From Marinobacterium iners (GTDB taxonomy: Bacteria > Pseudomonadota > Gammaproteobacteria > Pseudomonadales > Balneatricaceae), in assembly GCF_017310015.1 (NCBI RefSeq), contig NZ_CP022297.1, forward strand, positions 3,906,001-3,970,000: a stretch of 64,000 bases of DNA. Reading direction: 5' to 3'. Each line of letters starts with the position of its first letter. The first letter of the stretch is position 1. Positions 16,482-26,452 of the stretch are shown piece by piece. The translations under genes were made by a program, and so were the position numbers. The notes below the pieces were generated by a model. It saw only the letters and a list, made by a program, of their open reading frames with translations, had not been told where the DNA came from and did no database searches.

Positions 16482-18497
16482 TCAGAGGTCATCCAGCAAC
16501 CCCTTGAGCCCGCTCAGTGTCGCACGACCGCGGGCCCGGTTCTGTTCCGGGCTCGCTTCACCCAACCCCTCACGCTCCAGATCTTCCTGCGGCAATTCAT
16601 CAATGAATCGACTGGGTGTGCAGTCCATCCATTCGCCAAACTGCCGCCGCTGTTTAGCCAGCGTCATGGTGAGTGTTTTCTGCGCCCGGGTAATGCCCAC
16701 GTAGGCCAGCCGGCGCTCCTCCTCGATGGTATCCATTTCGATGCTGTTACGGTGCGGCAGCAGCTCCTCTTCCATACCCAGCAGAAATACATGGGGAAAC
16801 TCCAGCCCCTTGGAGGCATGCAGGGTCATCAGCTGTACCCGATCAGAATCGTCTTCTTCCTCCTGCCGGTTGAGCATGTCCAGCAGCACCAGCCGAGCAA
16901 TCGCATCCTCAATACCTGCGCCTTCGTCTTCTTCCTGCAGCCGCTCCAGCGTGGACTGCAGCGACTCGATCAGAAAGTAGACATTCTGCATCCGCTTCTC
17001 GGCCACCACATCGCTGGAGGCGTTCTGACGGATCCAGCCAGGGTAATCGATCTCGTCCATCAGTTCATGGATGGCAGCGATGGGGTCACCGTCACGGCAG
17101 CGCTGATACAAACGGTCGATCAAATCACAGAAGCGGCGCAGCCGTTCCACCGCCTGTGCCGGCAAGACCTGCTCCAGCCCCAGCTCGCCACACGCGTCGA
17201 ACAGACTGACTTCACGCCCGGACGCGTATTCGCCCAGACGTTGCAGGGTACTGGGGCCGATCTCGCGCCGCGGCAGGTTGATGATGCGCAGGAAAGCGTT
17301 GTCATCATCGCGGTTGATCAACACTTTAAAGTAACTCATCAGGTCTTTGATTTCGGCCCGGGCGAAGAAGGAGGTCCCACCGCTAAGTTTGTAGGGCACC
17401 TGATAGTGCTGCAGCTTCATCTCAATCAGACGAGCCTGATGGTTACCACGATACAGCACGGCAAAATCACGGAAGCCGATCCGTTCACGCAGATGACGAT
17501 CGAGAATTTCGGTGGCGATTCGCTCCGCCTCGGCATCATCGTTGCGGGTATGAATCACCCGGATCGGGTCGCCGTAGCCCATCTCGCTCCACAGAGTTTT
17601 CTCGAACACATGCGGGTTGTTGGCGATCAGGGTGTTGGCCGCTTTCAGAATGCGGCTGGTGGAGCGGTAGTTCTGTTCCAGCTTGACCACCTTGAGGCTG
17701 GGAAAGTCGGTCTGCAGCTGGGCCAGGTTCTCCGGCCGAGCACCGCGCCAGGCGTAGATCGACTGGTCATCATCCCCCACTACGGTGAGACCGCTGCGGT
17801 GCCCCACCAGCAGGCGTACCAAACGGTACTGGGACAGGTTGGTGTCCTGATATTCATCCACCAGCAGGTACTGAATACGGCGCTGCCAGCGTTCCAGCAC
17901 ATCGGAATGGTTGCTGAACAGTTGCACCGGCAGCAGGATCAGGTCGTCAAAGTCCACCGCGTTGTAGGCTCGCAGATGGCGGTCGTAGGCCTCGTAGGCG
18001 CGTGCTGCCAGAATATCCTGTGGCAGCTGAGCCTCTGCCAGCGCCTGATCCGGCGTCAGCATGTCATTTTTCCAGTTGGAGATCCGGTGCTGCACCTCAT
18101 TGAGCTGGTCGGTATCTTCGTCATTCTGCAGCATCAGATCACGCAGCAGTGCCTTGCTGTCCTGATCATCAAACAGCGAAAATCCGCTTTTCAGTCCCAG
18201 ATGCTTGCGTTCACGGCGAATGATCGACAGCCCCAGGGTATGAAAGGTAGACACGGTGAGGCCTCGCCCTTCCTGTTTGCCAAGCAACTGGCTAACGCGC
18301 TCCTTCATTTCACGCGCGGCCTTGTTGGTAAATGTGACGGCGGCGATGCGACGCGCTTCGATGCCCGCGTCCTGCACCATCCAGGCAATTTTCCGCGTGA
18401 TCACACTGGTTTTGCCAGATCCGGCACCGGCCAGAACAAGCAGAGGGCCGCCGATGTAGTGCACCGCCTCGCGCTGGCGTGGATTGAGTCTGCTCAT
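16482..18497 (-). CDS. rep: ATP-dependent DNA helicase Rep
   Basis: A 671-residue superfamily 1A helicase. It begins LNPRQREAVHYIGGPLLVLAG, then Walker A AGAGSGKT, motif Ia TFTNKAAREM, motif II VDEYQDTN, motif III GDDDQSIYAWRGA, motif IV EQNYRSTSRIL, motif V LMTLHASKGLEFPHVFL and motif VI RRLAYVGITRA. Length and these motifs fit Rep rather than UvrD (about 720). It moves 3' to 5' on single strands and helps forks pass protein blocks. It converges with dctM with a 14-base gap. Confidence 0.95.
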   Translation of the reverse strand: MSRLNPRQREAVHYIGGPLLVLAGAGSGKTSVITRKIAWMVQDAGIEARRIAAVTFTNKAAREMKERVSQLLGKQEGRGLTVSTFHTLGLSIIRRERKHLGLKSGFSLFDDQDSKALLRDLMLQNDEDTDQLNEVQHRISNWKNDMLTPDQALAEAQLPQDILAARAYEAYDRHLRAYNAVDFDDLILLPVQLFSNHSDVLERWQRRIQYLLVDEYQDTNLSQYRLVRLLVGHRSGLTVVGDDDQSIYAWRGARPENLAQLQTDFPSLKVVKLEQNYRSTSRILKAANTLIANNPHVFEKTLWSEMGYGDPIRVIHTRNDDAEAERIATEILDRHLRERIGFRDFAVLYRGNHQARLIEMKLQHYQVPYKLSGGTSFFARAEIKDLMSYFKVLINRDDDNAFLRIINLPRREIGPSTLQRLGEYASGREVSLFDACGELGLEQVLPAQAVERLRRFCDLIDRLYQRCRDGDPIAAIHELMDEIDYPGWIRQNASSDVVAEKRMQNVYFLIESLQSTLERLQEEDEGAGIEDAIARLVLLDMLNRQEEEDDSDRVQLMTLHASKGLEFPHVFLLGMEEELLPHRNSIEMDTIEEERRLAYVGITRAQKTLTMTLAKQRRQFGEWMDCTPSRFIDELPQEDLEREGLGEASPEQNRARGRATLSGLKGLLDDL

Positions 18498-18553
18498 GTC
18501 ACCTCGAAAAAATTAAACCCGGATCGATACCGGCCGATACAGTTTTGATACAG

Positions 18554-18578
18554 CTGTTTGCTGTAATACTGCAAACAG
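18554..18578. repeat. Perfect inverted repeat upstream of rep and the EAL gene
   Basis: CTGTTTGC (18554-18561) and GCAAACAG (18571-18578) form a perfect 8-base inverted repeat with a 9-base centre. It lies in the 227-base divergent region between rep and the EAL gene. No U-tract follows on either strand, so an operator or mRNA leader hairpin is more likely than a terminator. I see no other convincing element in this gap. Confidence 0.4.
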
Positions 18579-18724
18579 AAGGCTGGATCGCGTACTTCTG
18601 GCCATCACCAAAGCGTGATAACCTCGAACGTCGATCATGGCAATCGCCTATTATGACATGGCCCCCTGATGAAATTCAGACCCTCTGCGGAGGTATTATT
18701 CAGGTGTAAAGGGGAAACAGTACC

Positions 18725-19960
18725 ATGCTGGCAGATGATGAGCCGCTAAACCCGACAGAACCCGGACACCCAGCTCTGGTACTGATCAGCGAGTCTGATG
18801 TACTGGAAACAAGCTGGCGAAGCTGGCTGGAACCCTGGTGGCAAGGGCACCTGTATCGCTGCCGCTCCCCAGAAGCCGCCGTCCCCATCCTGCAACAGTT
18901 TTCTTCTTTGATCATCCTGTTGGAAACCGATTGCCCAGAGCACGCCAGCCGCACACTGAACCACCTTCGCAAGCACTGCCCCATTGCCCCTTCTGTATTA
19001 TTGCTGAAAGAGCCGCCTGACCAGCGCTGGCAGGCGTTGCTGACGGACCCCTGTAACGATCACATTCTGTCCTCCGGAGCCTGTGAAACCACATTGCACC
19101 GCGTGCTGCGCTACTGCAGCAACCTGCTGCAGTGCCATGATCGATTGCGCAAGCTGGAACAGCTGCAGAACCCTGAACCCACATCCAGCTATAACCCCGA
19201 ACTCTGGCGCGCTCTGCAGCGGGAAGAGTTTGTGCTCTTCTATCAGCCACGCATCGACCTGCACGAAGGCAGTATCTGCGGCGCCGAGGTATTGATCCGT
19301 TGGCAGCACCCCAAGCGCGGTCTGCTCACTCCGGATCATTTTATTCCCGACTGCGAGGCTTCAGGGCTGGTGGTGCCACTCGGCTACTGGGTCATTCAAC
19401 AGGTGGGCAAGTCACTGCCGAACATGCTGGCCTCTGGGTTGAAGGGTCGTATTGGTGTCAACCTGTCGTTCCGACAGTTTCAGGATCGCTTTCTCGCGAC
19501 CACCATTGAACGCCTGATCAAACAGCACTTGATCGATACCCGAACCCTGGAGTTCGAGTTGACCGAAACGGCACTGTGCAGTGACGAAGAACATGTACGT
19601 GAATCGATCACCCAACTCAGCGCGCTGGGTGTGGAATTTTCACTGGATGACTTCGGTACCGGATACTCTTCATTCAGCCTGCTGCAGAAGCTGCCGGTGG
19701 CCACGCTCAAGATCGACAAGTCCTTCGTTGCCGGCATACCCGGTAACACGGACGATGAGGAGATCGTGCGTGCCATGATCAGCCTGGCTCACAACCTGAA
19801 CAAACAGGTGATTGCAGAAGGGGTCGAAAACCGCGAGCAGCTGGAGTTTCTGATTCGGCATGAGTGTGATCAGGTTCAGGGCTACTTCTTCAGCCGCCCC
19901 ATCTGCGAAGAGCAGTTTCTGGCCCTGCTTAGTCGCAGTCAGCGCCAGCAAGCCCCCTGA
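18725..19960 (+). CDS. EAL-domain c-di-GMP phosphodiesterase with receiver-like N-terminus
   Basis: A 411-residue protein. Residues about 15-135 have a receiver-like pattern, but the phosphoacceptor position reads LLETDCP, i.e. Glu67 in place of Asp. Residues about 165-405 form an EAL domain with the substrate and metal residues present: EVLIRW, GVNLSFRQ, ELTET, LDDFGTGYSS, KIDKSF, AEGVE and QGYFFSRP. It is therefore probably an active phosphodiesterase converting c-di-GMP to pGpG. There is no GGDEF domain. Its last 32 bases overlap comM on the other strand. The receiver assignment is inference. Confidence 0.88.
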   Translation: MLADDEPLNPTEPGHPALVLISESDVLETSWRSWLEPWWQGHLYRCRSPEAAVPILQQFSSLIILLETDCPEHASRTLNHLRKHCPIAPSVLLLKEPPDQRWQALLTDPCNDHILSSGACETTLHRVLRYCSNLLQCHDRLRKLEQLQNPEPTSSYNPELWRALQREEFVLFYQPRIDLHEGSICGAEVLIRWQHPKRGLLTPDHFIPDCEASGLVVPLGYWVIQQVGKSLPNMLASGLKGRIGVNLSFRQFQDRFLATTIERLIKQHLIDTRTLEFELTETALCSDEEHVRESITQLSALGVEFSLDDFGTGYSSFSLLQKLPVATLKIDKSFVAGIPGNTDDEEIVRAMISLAHNLNKQVIAEGVENREQLEFLIRHECDQVQGYFFSRPICEEQFLALLSRSQRQQAP

Positions 19961-21443
19961 AAGCCAGTGCCTCCAGCAGTTGTTCCTGACCCACTCGTTC
20001 TTCTCCCGCCAGATCTGCCAACGTCCTGGCCACCCGCAACAAACGATGACAGGCCCTGGCCGAAAGCTGGGTCTGCTGCATCACCCTGACCAGCAAGGCG
20101 CGAGTCGCATCATCAAGCGCACAATATGCTTCGAGATCACGGCCTCCAAGTTCTCGGTTCATGCAGCCCTGCCGCTCCAGCTGCCGTACGTGGGCTGCTA
20201 CCACCCGCTGACGCACACGAGCACTGGACTCCCCCGGCTGATCCGGCTGCAGCAGTGCTTCGGGTGGCAGTGCCGGCACCTGCAGCTGCAGGTCGACCCG
20301 ATCCAGCAAAGGGCCGGAGATCTTTTGCTGGTAGCGCCGAATCTGGTCGGGGGTGCAGATACAACGGTCCGTCCCATCGTCATGATAGCCACAGGGGCAG
20401 GGGTTCATCGCCGCCACCAGCTGAAATCGGGCCGGGTAGCGGGTCTGCCGCGCTGCACGGGAGATCAGTATCTCGCCTGTTTCCAGTGGCTCACGCAAGA
20501 CCTCAAGTACACGGCGCGGATACTCGGGCAATTCATCCAGGAACAGAACCCCCTGATGCGCCAGCGATATTTCACCGGGACGGGGGTGACTGCCACCACC
20601 CACCAGCGCAATCGCCGAGGCCGTATGGTGTGGTGCCCTGAAACTGCGCACGCCATGACAGGCTGGTCGAACATCATGCCCGGCAACGGAGCAGATTGCG
20701 GCCACTTCAAGCTGCTGTTCAGTCTCAAGTGGCGGCAATAATCCCGGCAACCGTGCCGCCAACATACTTTTACCGCTGCCGGGCGGCCCGGAAAACAACA
20801 GGTTGTGTCCCCCTGCAGCCGCCACCTCCAGCGCCCGACGCGCCTGCAGCTGGCCTTTCACATCGGCCAGATCAGGCCCTTCCTCAACAGGTGTAACAGA
20901 GAGCGAGCCCAGCACCGGCTCCAGCCGCTGCTTGCCGGTCAGATGCGCCACCAACTCCAGCAAATGGCCCACCGCAAACACTTCCGTGCGCTGTGCCATC
21001 ACTGCTTCAGCCGCATTATCAAGTGCCACTATCAGGCTGCGGCCGCTGCGACCTGCCGCCACGGCAGCCGGCAGAACTCCCCTTACCGGTCGTACCGCAC
21101 CGGACAGCGCCAGCTCACCGATCATTTCGGTTGCTTCGCTGCCCTTCCAGCGCTTCAACTGGCCGGATGCCAGCAGGATACCCACGGCAATCGCCAGATC
21201 ATAACGGCCACCTTCCTTGGGCAGATCAGCCGGTGCCAGGTTGATGGTGATACGGCGCTGAGGAAAGTCGAATCCGGCCGTAATAAGGGCACTGCGTACC
21301 CTTTCACGGCTTTCCTTGACCGCCGTTTCCGGCAGACCAACGATCGACATTGAGGGCAGGCCACCCGACAGATGCACCTCAACGGTGACCGCTGGCGCCT
21401 CGATTCCGAGCTGGGCTCGGGTATGAATAACAGCAAGTGACAT
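19929..21443 (-). CDS. comM: ComM/YifB family AAA+ ATPase (Mg-chelatase-like)
   Basis: A 504-residue protein with the family architecture: an N-terminal Lon-like domain (MSLAVIHTRAQLGIEAPAVTVEVH, about 1-170), an AAA+ core with Walker A GPPGSGKSM, GEISLAHQGVLFLDELPE and CPCGY(H), and a C-terminal helical lid. ComM homologues act as helicases that promote branch migration when transformed DNA is integrated. The start lies in a normal position with an upstream purine-rich site. It follows ubiK by 29 bases on the same strand. It is no evidence by itself for competence. Confidence 0.93.
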   Translation of the reverse strand: MSLAVIHTRAQLGIEAPAVTVEVHLSGGLPSMSIVGLPETAVKESRERVRSALITAGFDFPQRRITINLAPADLPKEGGRYDLAIAVGILLASGQLKRWKGSEATEMIGELALSGAVRPVRGVLPAAVAAGRSGRSLIVALDNAAEAVMAQRTEVFAVGHLLELVAHLTGKQRLEPVLGSLSVTPVEEGPDLADVKGQLQARRALEVAAAGGHNLLFSGPPGSGKSMLAARLPGLLPPLETEQQLEVAAICSVAGHDVRPACHGVRSFRAPHHTASAIALVGGGSHPRPGEISLAHQGVLFLDELPEYPRRVLEVLREPLETGEILISRAARQTRYPARFQLVAAMNPCPCGYHDDGTDRCICTPDQIRRYQQKISGPLLDRVDLQLQVPALPPEALLQPDQPGESSARVRQRVVAAHVRQLERQGCMNRELGGRDLEAYCALDDATRALLVRVMQQTQLSARACHRLLRVARTLADLAGEERVGQEQLLEALAFRGLAGADCD

Positions 21444-21472
21444 GACACGATCCTTGTGTCGCTGGAAAGGGT

Positions 21473-21760
21473 TCAGAGTTGAGTATCGTTATCCGTCGCT
21501 GCCGGAGCAGGGTTCTCCACCGACGGTTCAAGTGCCGCCAGGCGCTGCTCAAGCTGTTCAAGCTTATCGCGAGTGCGCATCAGCACCGCCTGCTGTGCTT
21601 CAAACTCATCCCGGGTTACCAGATCCAGTTTGGCAAAGGTTCCCTGCAGCATGCTGCGCACCTGGCTTTGCAGCTCTTGCTGACCGGGAAGGTCCGGGCG
21701 TCCGGCCAGCAGCTGGCTAAACTGGCCGGAGAGGCTATCGATCAATTTCTGGTGGATCAT
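21473..21760 (-). CDS. ubiK: Ubiquinone biosynthesis accessory factor UbiK (YqiC)
   Basis: A 95-residue protein starting MIHQKLIDSLSGQFSQLL, with a C-terminal coiled coil (about residues 45-78, EFEAQQAVLMRTRDKLEQLE) and a disordered acidic tail. UbiK assists UbiJ in late ubiquinone synthesis in the cytoplasm. The ATG at 21760 is preferred to the longer frame because the upstream residues are unlike the family. In many gammaproteobacteria, as here, it lies beside comM and opposite glnK. Confidence 0.88.
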   Translation of the reverse strand: MIHQKLIDSLSGQFSQLLAGRPDLPGQQELQSQVRSMLQGTFAKLDLVTRDEFEAQQAVLMRTRDKLEQLEQRLAALEPSVENPAPAATDNDTQL

Positions 21761-21854
21761 CCGGGGCTCCTGCACAAGGTTGCATCTCAATGCCGCTACT
21801 ATAAACCAGATCGGCCTCGGCGTCAGATTCCAGAACGTGCACCAAAAGAGCACT

Positions 21855-21871
21855 TGCACCAAACCAGTGCA
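21855..21871 (+). promoter_or_regulatory. NtrC-type palindrome upstream of glnK
   Basis: TGCACCAAACCAGTGCA matches the NtrC site pattern TGCACCA-N3-TGGTGCA in 12 of 14 fixed positions. A second, weaker TGCACCA half-site begins immediately upstream at 21838. The palindrome centre is about 130 bases before the predicted start of transcription, as for NtrC enhancers. The 299-base gap between ubiK and glnK otherwise holds only the sigma-54 promoter. Confidence 0.65.
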
Positions 21872-21967
21872 TAAAAACAGACCTGTATCACCCGCATATC
21901 ATTCGAAAATGCCCTTTCAGTCCTCAATACAAATCGCAACCTTCTGTTTTAAAAAGATAAAAACAAA

Positions 21968-21984
21968 TTGGCACAAGCTTCGCT
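21968..21984 (+). promoter_or_regulatory. Sigma-54 promoter of glnK-amtB
   Basis: TTGGCAC-N5-TCGCT contains the -24 GG (21970-21971) and the -12 GC (21982-21983) separated by exactly 10 bases. The -24 element is perfect; the -12 element has C for T in TTGC. Transcription should begin near 21995, giving a leader of about 65 bases before glnK. Together with the NtrC-type site it predicts induction by nitrogen limitation. Confidence 0.7.
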
Positions 21985-22059
21985 TAGTCAGTACACACGG
22001 CCTGACAACCCGCTCCCGAGGACGCAGGCCTTATGAGTACTGAGAAGAGGACCCAAAAC

Positions 22060-22398
22060 ATGAAACTGATCTCAGCCATCATCAAACCGTTCAAGCTCGA
22101 TGATGTTCGTGAAGCACTTTCGGAAATCGGTGTGCAGGGCATCACCGTCACCGAAGTGAAAGGATTTGGCCGTCAGAAAGGTCATACCGAACTCTACCGC
22201 GGCGCAGAGTATGTGGTCGACTTCCTGCCCAAGGTTCGCATTGATGCAGCCGTAGCAGATGACATTGTCGATCAGGTACTTGAGGCGATATCCAAGGCAG
22301 CTCAGACCGGCAAGATCGGCGACGGCAAAATCTTCGTCACCAGTCTGGAGCAGGTGATCCGCATCCGCACCGGCGAGTCCGGTCACGACGCGCTCTGA
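22060..22398 (+). CDS. glnK: Nitrogen regulatory P-II protein GlnK (first copy)
   Basis: A 112-residue trimeric signalling protein. The T-loop is GHTELYRGAEYVVDFLPK with the uridylylation tyrosine at position 51, and the C-terminal signature GKIGDGKIFV is present. It reports nitrogen status by binding ATP, ADP and 2-oxoglutarate and blocks AmtB when ammonium is plentiful. ATG 22060 is chosen because AGAGG lies before it and P-II proteins start MKLI; the ATG at 22033 would add nine atypical residues. amtB follows after 46 bases. Confidence 0.93.
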   Translation: MKLISAIIKPFKLDDVREALSEIGVQGITVTEVKGFGRQKGHTELYRGAEYVVDFLPKVRIDAAVADDIVDQVLEAISKAAQTGKIGDGKIFVTSLEQVIRIRTGESGHDAL

Positions 22399-22444
22399 AC
22401 CTGCCTGACAATCGACGTTTTTTATCTCTCTGGAGGATAAAACA

Positions 22445-23719
<1,275 letters not shown>

Positions 23720-23730
23720 GATCAAAACTC

Positions 23731-23761
23731 CGGGAGGCAAGCATGCCTCCCGCGTGTTTTT
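23731..23761 (+). terminator. Intrinsic terminator after amtB
   Basis: CGGGAGGC (23731-23738) pairs perfectly with GCCTCCCG (23745-23752) across a 6-base loop, and a T-rich tail ending in TTTTT (23757-23761) follows. It should end most glnK-amtB transcripts. Confidence 0.85.
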
Positions 23762-23818
23762 CAGGCTGCGCCGATATGCGCGGCCTTTTGATTATGGGTA
23801 TACTGACGCCACTGGTTT

Positions 23819-23841
23819 CTCCGCCGACCTTTCGGCCGGAG
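23819..23841 (+). promoter_or_regulatory. Leader hairpin before the second glnK
   Basis: CTCCG-CCGA (23819-23827) pairs with TCGG-C-CGGAG (23832-23841), nine base pairs with one bulged C and a CCTT loop. It sits 37 bases before the start codon and has no U-tract. It may be part of the mRNA leader of the second P-II gene. No clear promoter hexamers or sigma-54 site could be found here. Confidence 0.3.
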
Positions 23842-23878
23842 CTCCGTGGGATTACCACAGATCATGAGGACTTGAATG

Positions 23879-24217
23879 ATGAAACTCGTCACCGCGGTCA
23901 TCAAGCCGTTCAAGCTGGATGACGTTCGTGAAGCCCTGTCCGATATCGGCATTCAGGGTGTGACCGTCACCGAGGTCAAGGGTTTTGGCCGCCAGAAGGG
24001 CCACACCGAACTTTACCGAGGCGCCGAATATGTTGTCGACTTCCTGCCCAAGGTCAAGATTGAAGTGGCCATTGATGACGACATGCTGGATCAAGTGATT
24101 GAAGCGGTCAGCAAAACCGCCAATACCGGCAAGATTGGCGACGGCAAGATTTTTGTCATGCCGCTGGAGCAGGTGATCCGTATCCGTACCGGTGAAGCAG
24201 GCCCGGACGCTCTCTGA
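23879..24217 (+). CDS. glnK: Nitrogen regulatory P-II protein (second copy, GlnK/GlnB)
   Basis: A 112-residue P-II protein nearly identical to the copy upstream of amtB in its T-loop (GHTELYRGAEYVVDFLPK, Tyr51) and C-terminal signature. Most differences lie at residues 58-75 and near the termini. Two adjacent ATGs exist; 23879 gives 8-base spacing from GAGGA and the canonical MKLV start. It stands after the amtB terminator. It could be a second GlnK, or serve as the GlnB paralogue that controls glutamine synthetase signalling; sequence alone does not decide. Confidence 0.92.
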   Translation: MKLVTAVIKPFKLDDVREALSDIGIQGVTVTEVKGFGRQKGHTELYRGAEYVVDFLPKVKIEVAIDDDMLDQVIEAVSKTANTGKIGDGKIFVMPLEQVIRIRTGEAGPDAL

Positions 24218-24222
24218 TAACC

Positions 24223-24248
24223 AATGCCCGACATTATTGTCGGGCATT
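24223..24248 (+). terminator. Hairpin terminator after the second glnK
   Basis: AATGCCCGACA (24223-24233) and TGTCGGGCATT (24238-24248) form a perfect 11-base-pair stem with a TTAT loop, 5 bases after the stop codon. There is little U-tract, but position and stem strength make a terminator likely. Confidence 0.7.
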
Positions 24249-24396
24249 CAATACACTACCAAGATCATCCCTCCTCATAAACGTCTCTATTCTGAATCAC
24301 CATAACCGTTGCCAACCCCGCTTTCTCCTGCCATGATGCTTTTTTATACAAAGACTAGGGGTATTCTGATGGACCAGCAGCAAATGGCGCCCTGTC

Positions 24397-26445
24397 ATGG
24401 CCAACACGCTACCTTGTAACTCGGCGCTTGTCGCACAGCTACTGCCGGCTCTGGAGCACTCACCAGCCGGCATTTGTCTGCTCGACCTTGATGGCTGCTG
24501 CCACTATAGCAACCGCACACTGCGGCGTCTGTTGCACCATACAGAGGGCGAGCTGCCACAGGATCTTTTCCTGCAGGCACCGTTGGGATCGTTGCTGAAA
24601 AAGAACCTGGCCCATTTGGCCAGCGGTCGCCAGCACGCCTTTTCCCTGTCGCTGTTTCGCGGTCGGCATCAGCACCATAGCTTTTCTCTTCAACTAAATG
24701 CTTCCGTGCTGTACGACGAGCAGCGCAAAGTGTGCGGCTGCCTGGTACTGGCGATTGACGAACAGCAGTATCATCAGCGTGAGCTGGAGCTGCGCCAGCT
24801 GTCCAGCGCGGTCGAGAACAGCGGCAGTGCCGTGGTCATTACGGATATCAGCGGCCGCATCGAGTACGTCAATTCCCGTTTCTGTGACATCACCGGCTAC
24901 AGTCTGCAGGAAGTACTGGGCCAGACACCGGCACTCCTGCGCTCGGGCGAAACCGACCCCACCACCTATCGTGATCTGTGGCGCACCATTCGCGCCAATC
25001 GCAAATGGCGCGGCACCCTGCGTAACCGACGCAAGGATGGCTCGCTGTACTGGTCGATGCAGTCGATTGCCCCGATCAGCAATGAAAAGGGTTCCATTAC
25101 ACACCTGGTTTCCGTAGGGGATGACATCACCCAGCTGAAGGAGTACCAGAGTCAGCTGGAGCAGCTGGCCTATTTTGACCCACTCACAGAATTGGGCAAT
25201 CGCCGCGCCTTCCGCCAGCATCTTGATCAACTACTGGAACAGCCCTCAGAGCAGTATCGTGCTCTGCTGCTGATCGATCTTGATCACTTCAAGAAGGTAA
25301 ACGATACAATGGGACATGAGGCGGGCGACTTGATGCTGAAAACCGTGGCCAACCGGTTGCGCTTCTGCATTCCCGAGCAGGACCGGGTATTCCGCCTTGG
25401 CGGCGACGAGTTTTCAATTCTGATTGATAATCTGGACAGCCTCGATACCCTCCGCGAGCGGGTCAGTGAAATGATCGCGCTGCTGTCGCAGCCGATGGAT
25501 ATCGGTACCCATGAGCTGCAGACCAGTGCCAGTATCGGCATCACCCTGATCGGTATCGACGCCTGCGATAACAGCGGACTGCTGCGCAACGCTGATCTGG
25601 CCATGTACCGGGCCAAACGTGCGGGTCGCAACACCTTTGCCTTTTTCAATCACAGCATGAACACGGAAGCACGACGTACGCTGACACTGGAACATGACCT
25701 GCGCCACGCACTGGAACAGGGCGAGTTACACCTGCACTATCAGCCTCAGGTTGACCTGAGCAGTGGACAGATAATCGGTATGGAAGCACTGCTGCGCTGG
25801 CAGCACCCAATTGATGGCAACATCCCCCCTGACGAGTTCATCCCCATCGCCGAAGAAACCGGCATGATTTTGCCCATCGGGCGCTGGGTGCTGGAGCAAG
25901 CTTGCCAGACCGCCGCGCGCATCCGCCGTCTGTACACGCGCCCCTTTCGTATGGCAGTAAACCTTTCGGCACGGCAATTTGAAGACTCTGAACTGATCTT
26001 GCAGGTCGACCAGATCCTCGCTGATACGGGCCTGCCCGGGAATTATCTTGAGCTGGAGATTACCGAGAGCCTGTTGGTCAACAATTTCGGTCATATCAAC
26101 GATATTCTGCGCCAACTGCGCCGTCGTGGTATTACCATCGCGGTGGACGATTTTGGCACCGGCTACTCATCACTAAACTATTTGAAGAAGCTTGAGGTCA
26201 ACCAGCTCAAGATCGACCGCTCGTTTGTGCAGGATATTCCGGGGGACCGTGATGACGTGGCGATCACCTCCACCATCATCCTGATGGCCCGCCAGCTGGG
26301 GCTGGACGTGATCGCTGAAGGTATCGAGACCGAACAGCAGCAACAGTTCCTGCTGCAGCAGGGATGCCGCACGGGACAGGGCTTCTATTTCAGTCGCCCC
26401 GTGCCCTTTAGCCAGCTACAACAACGTTGGTCACACGGGACCTGA
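24397..26445 (+). CDS. PAS-GGDEF-EAL c-di-GMP turnover protein
   Basis: A 682-residue cytoplasmic protein. A PAS-like region at about 10-115 and a clear PAS/PAC domain at about 130-250 (AVVITDISGRIEYVN, DGSLYWSMQSIAPI) are followed by GGDEF (about 255-420, intact RLGGDEF) and EAL (about 435-675, GMEALLRW, VNLSARQ, ELEITES, VDDFGTGYSS, KIDRSF, AEGIE, GFYFSRP). Both catalytic sites look intact. The inhibitory RxxD site before GGDEF is replaced by PEQD, so product inhibition is probably lost. No transmembrane helix is seen. A good ribosome-binding site is lacking before ATG 24397. Confidence 0.9.
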   Translation: MANTLPCNSALVAQLLPALEHSPAGICLLDLDGCCHYSNRTLRRLLHHTEGELPQDLFLQAPLGSLLKKNLAHLASGRQHAFSLSLFRGRHQHHSFSLQLNASVLYDEQRKVCGCLVLAIDEQQYHQRELELRQLSSAVENSGSAVVITDISGRIEYVNSRFCDITGYSLQEVLGQTPALLRSGETDPTTYRDLWRTIRANRKWRGTLRNRRKDGSLYWSMQSIAPISNEKGSITHLVSVGDDITQLKEYQSQLEQLAYFDPLTELGNRRAFRQHLDQLLEQPSEQYRALLLIDLDHFKKVNDTMGHEAGDLMLKTVANRLRFCIPEQDRVFRLGGDEFSILIDNLDSLDTLRERVSEMIALLSQPMDIGTHELQTSASIGITLIGIDACDNSGLLRNADLAMYRAKRAGRNTFAFFNHSMNTEARRTLTLEHDLRHALEQGELHLHYQPQVDLSSGQIIGMEALLRWQHPIDGNIPPDEFIPIAEETGMILPIGRWVLEQACQTAARIRRLYTRPFRMAVNLSARQFEDSELILQVDQILADTGLPGNYLELEITESLLVNNFGHINDILRQLRRRGITIAVDDFGTGYSSLNYLKKLEVNQLKIDRSFVQDIPGDRDDVAITSTIILMARQLGLDVIAEGIETEQQQQFLLQQGCRTGQGFYFSRPVPFSQLQQRWSHGT

Positions 26446-26452
26446 CCAAGCA

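Noticed and set aside
16419..18548. Very long plus-strand open frame (709 codons) antisense to rep
   Set aside because: It mirrors rep over its whole length; the helicase motifs lie on the other strand. Its product has no recognisable domain and the composition of a reverse-complement shadow.
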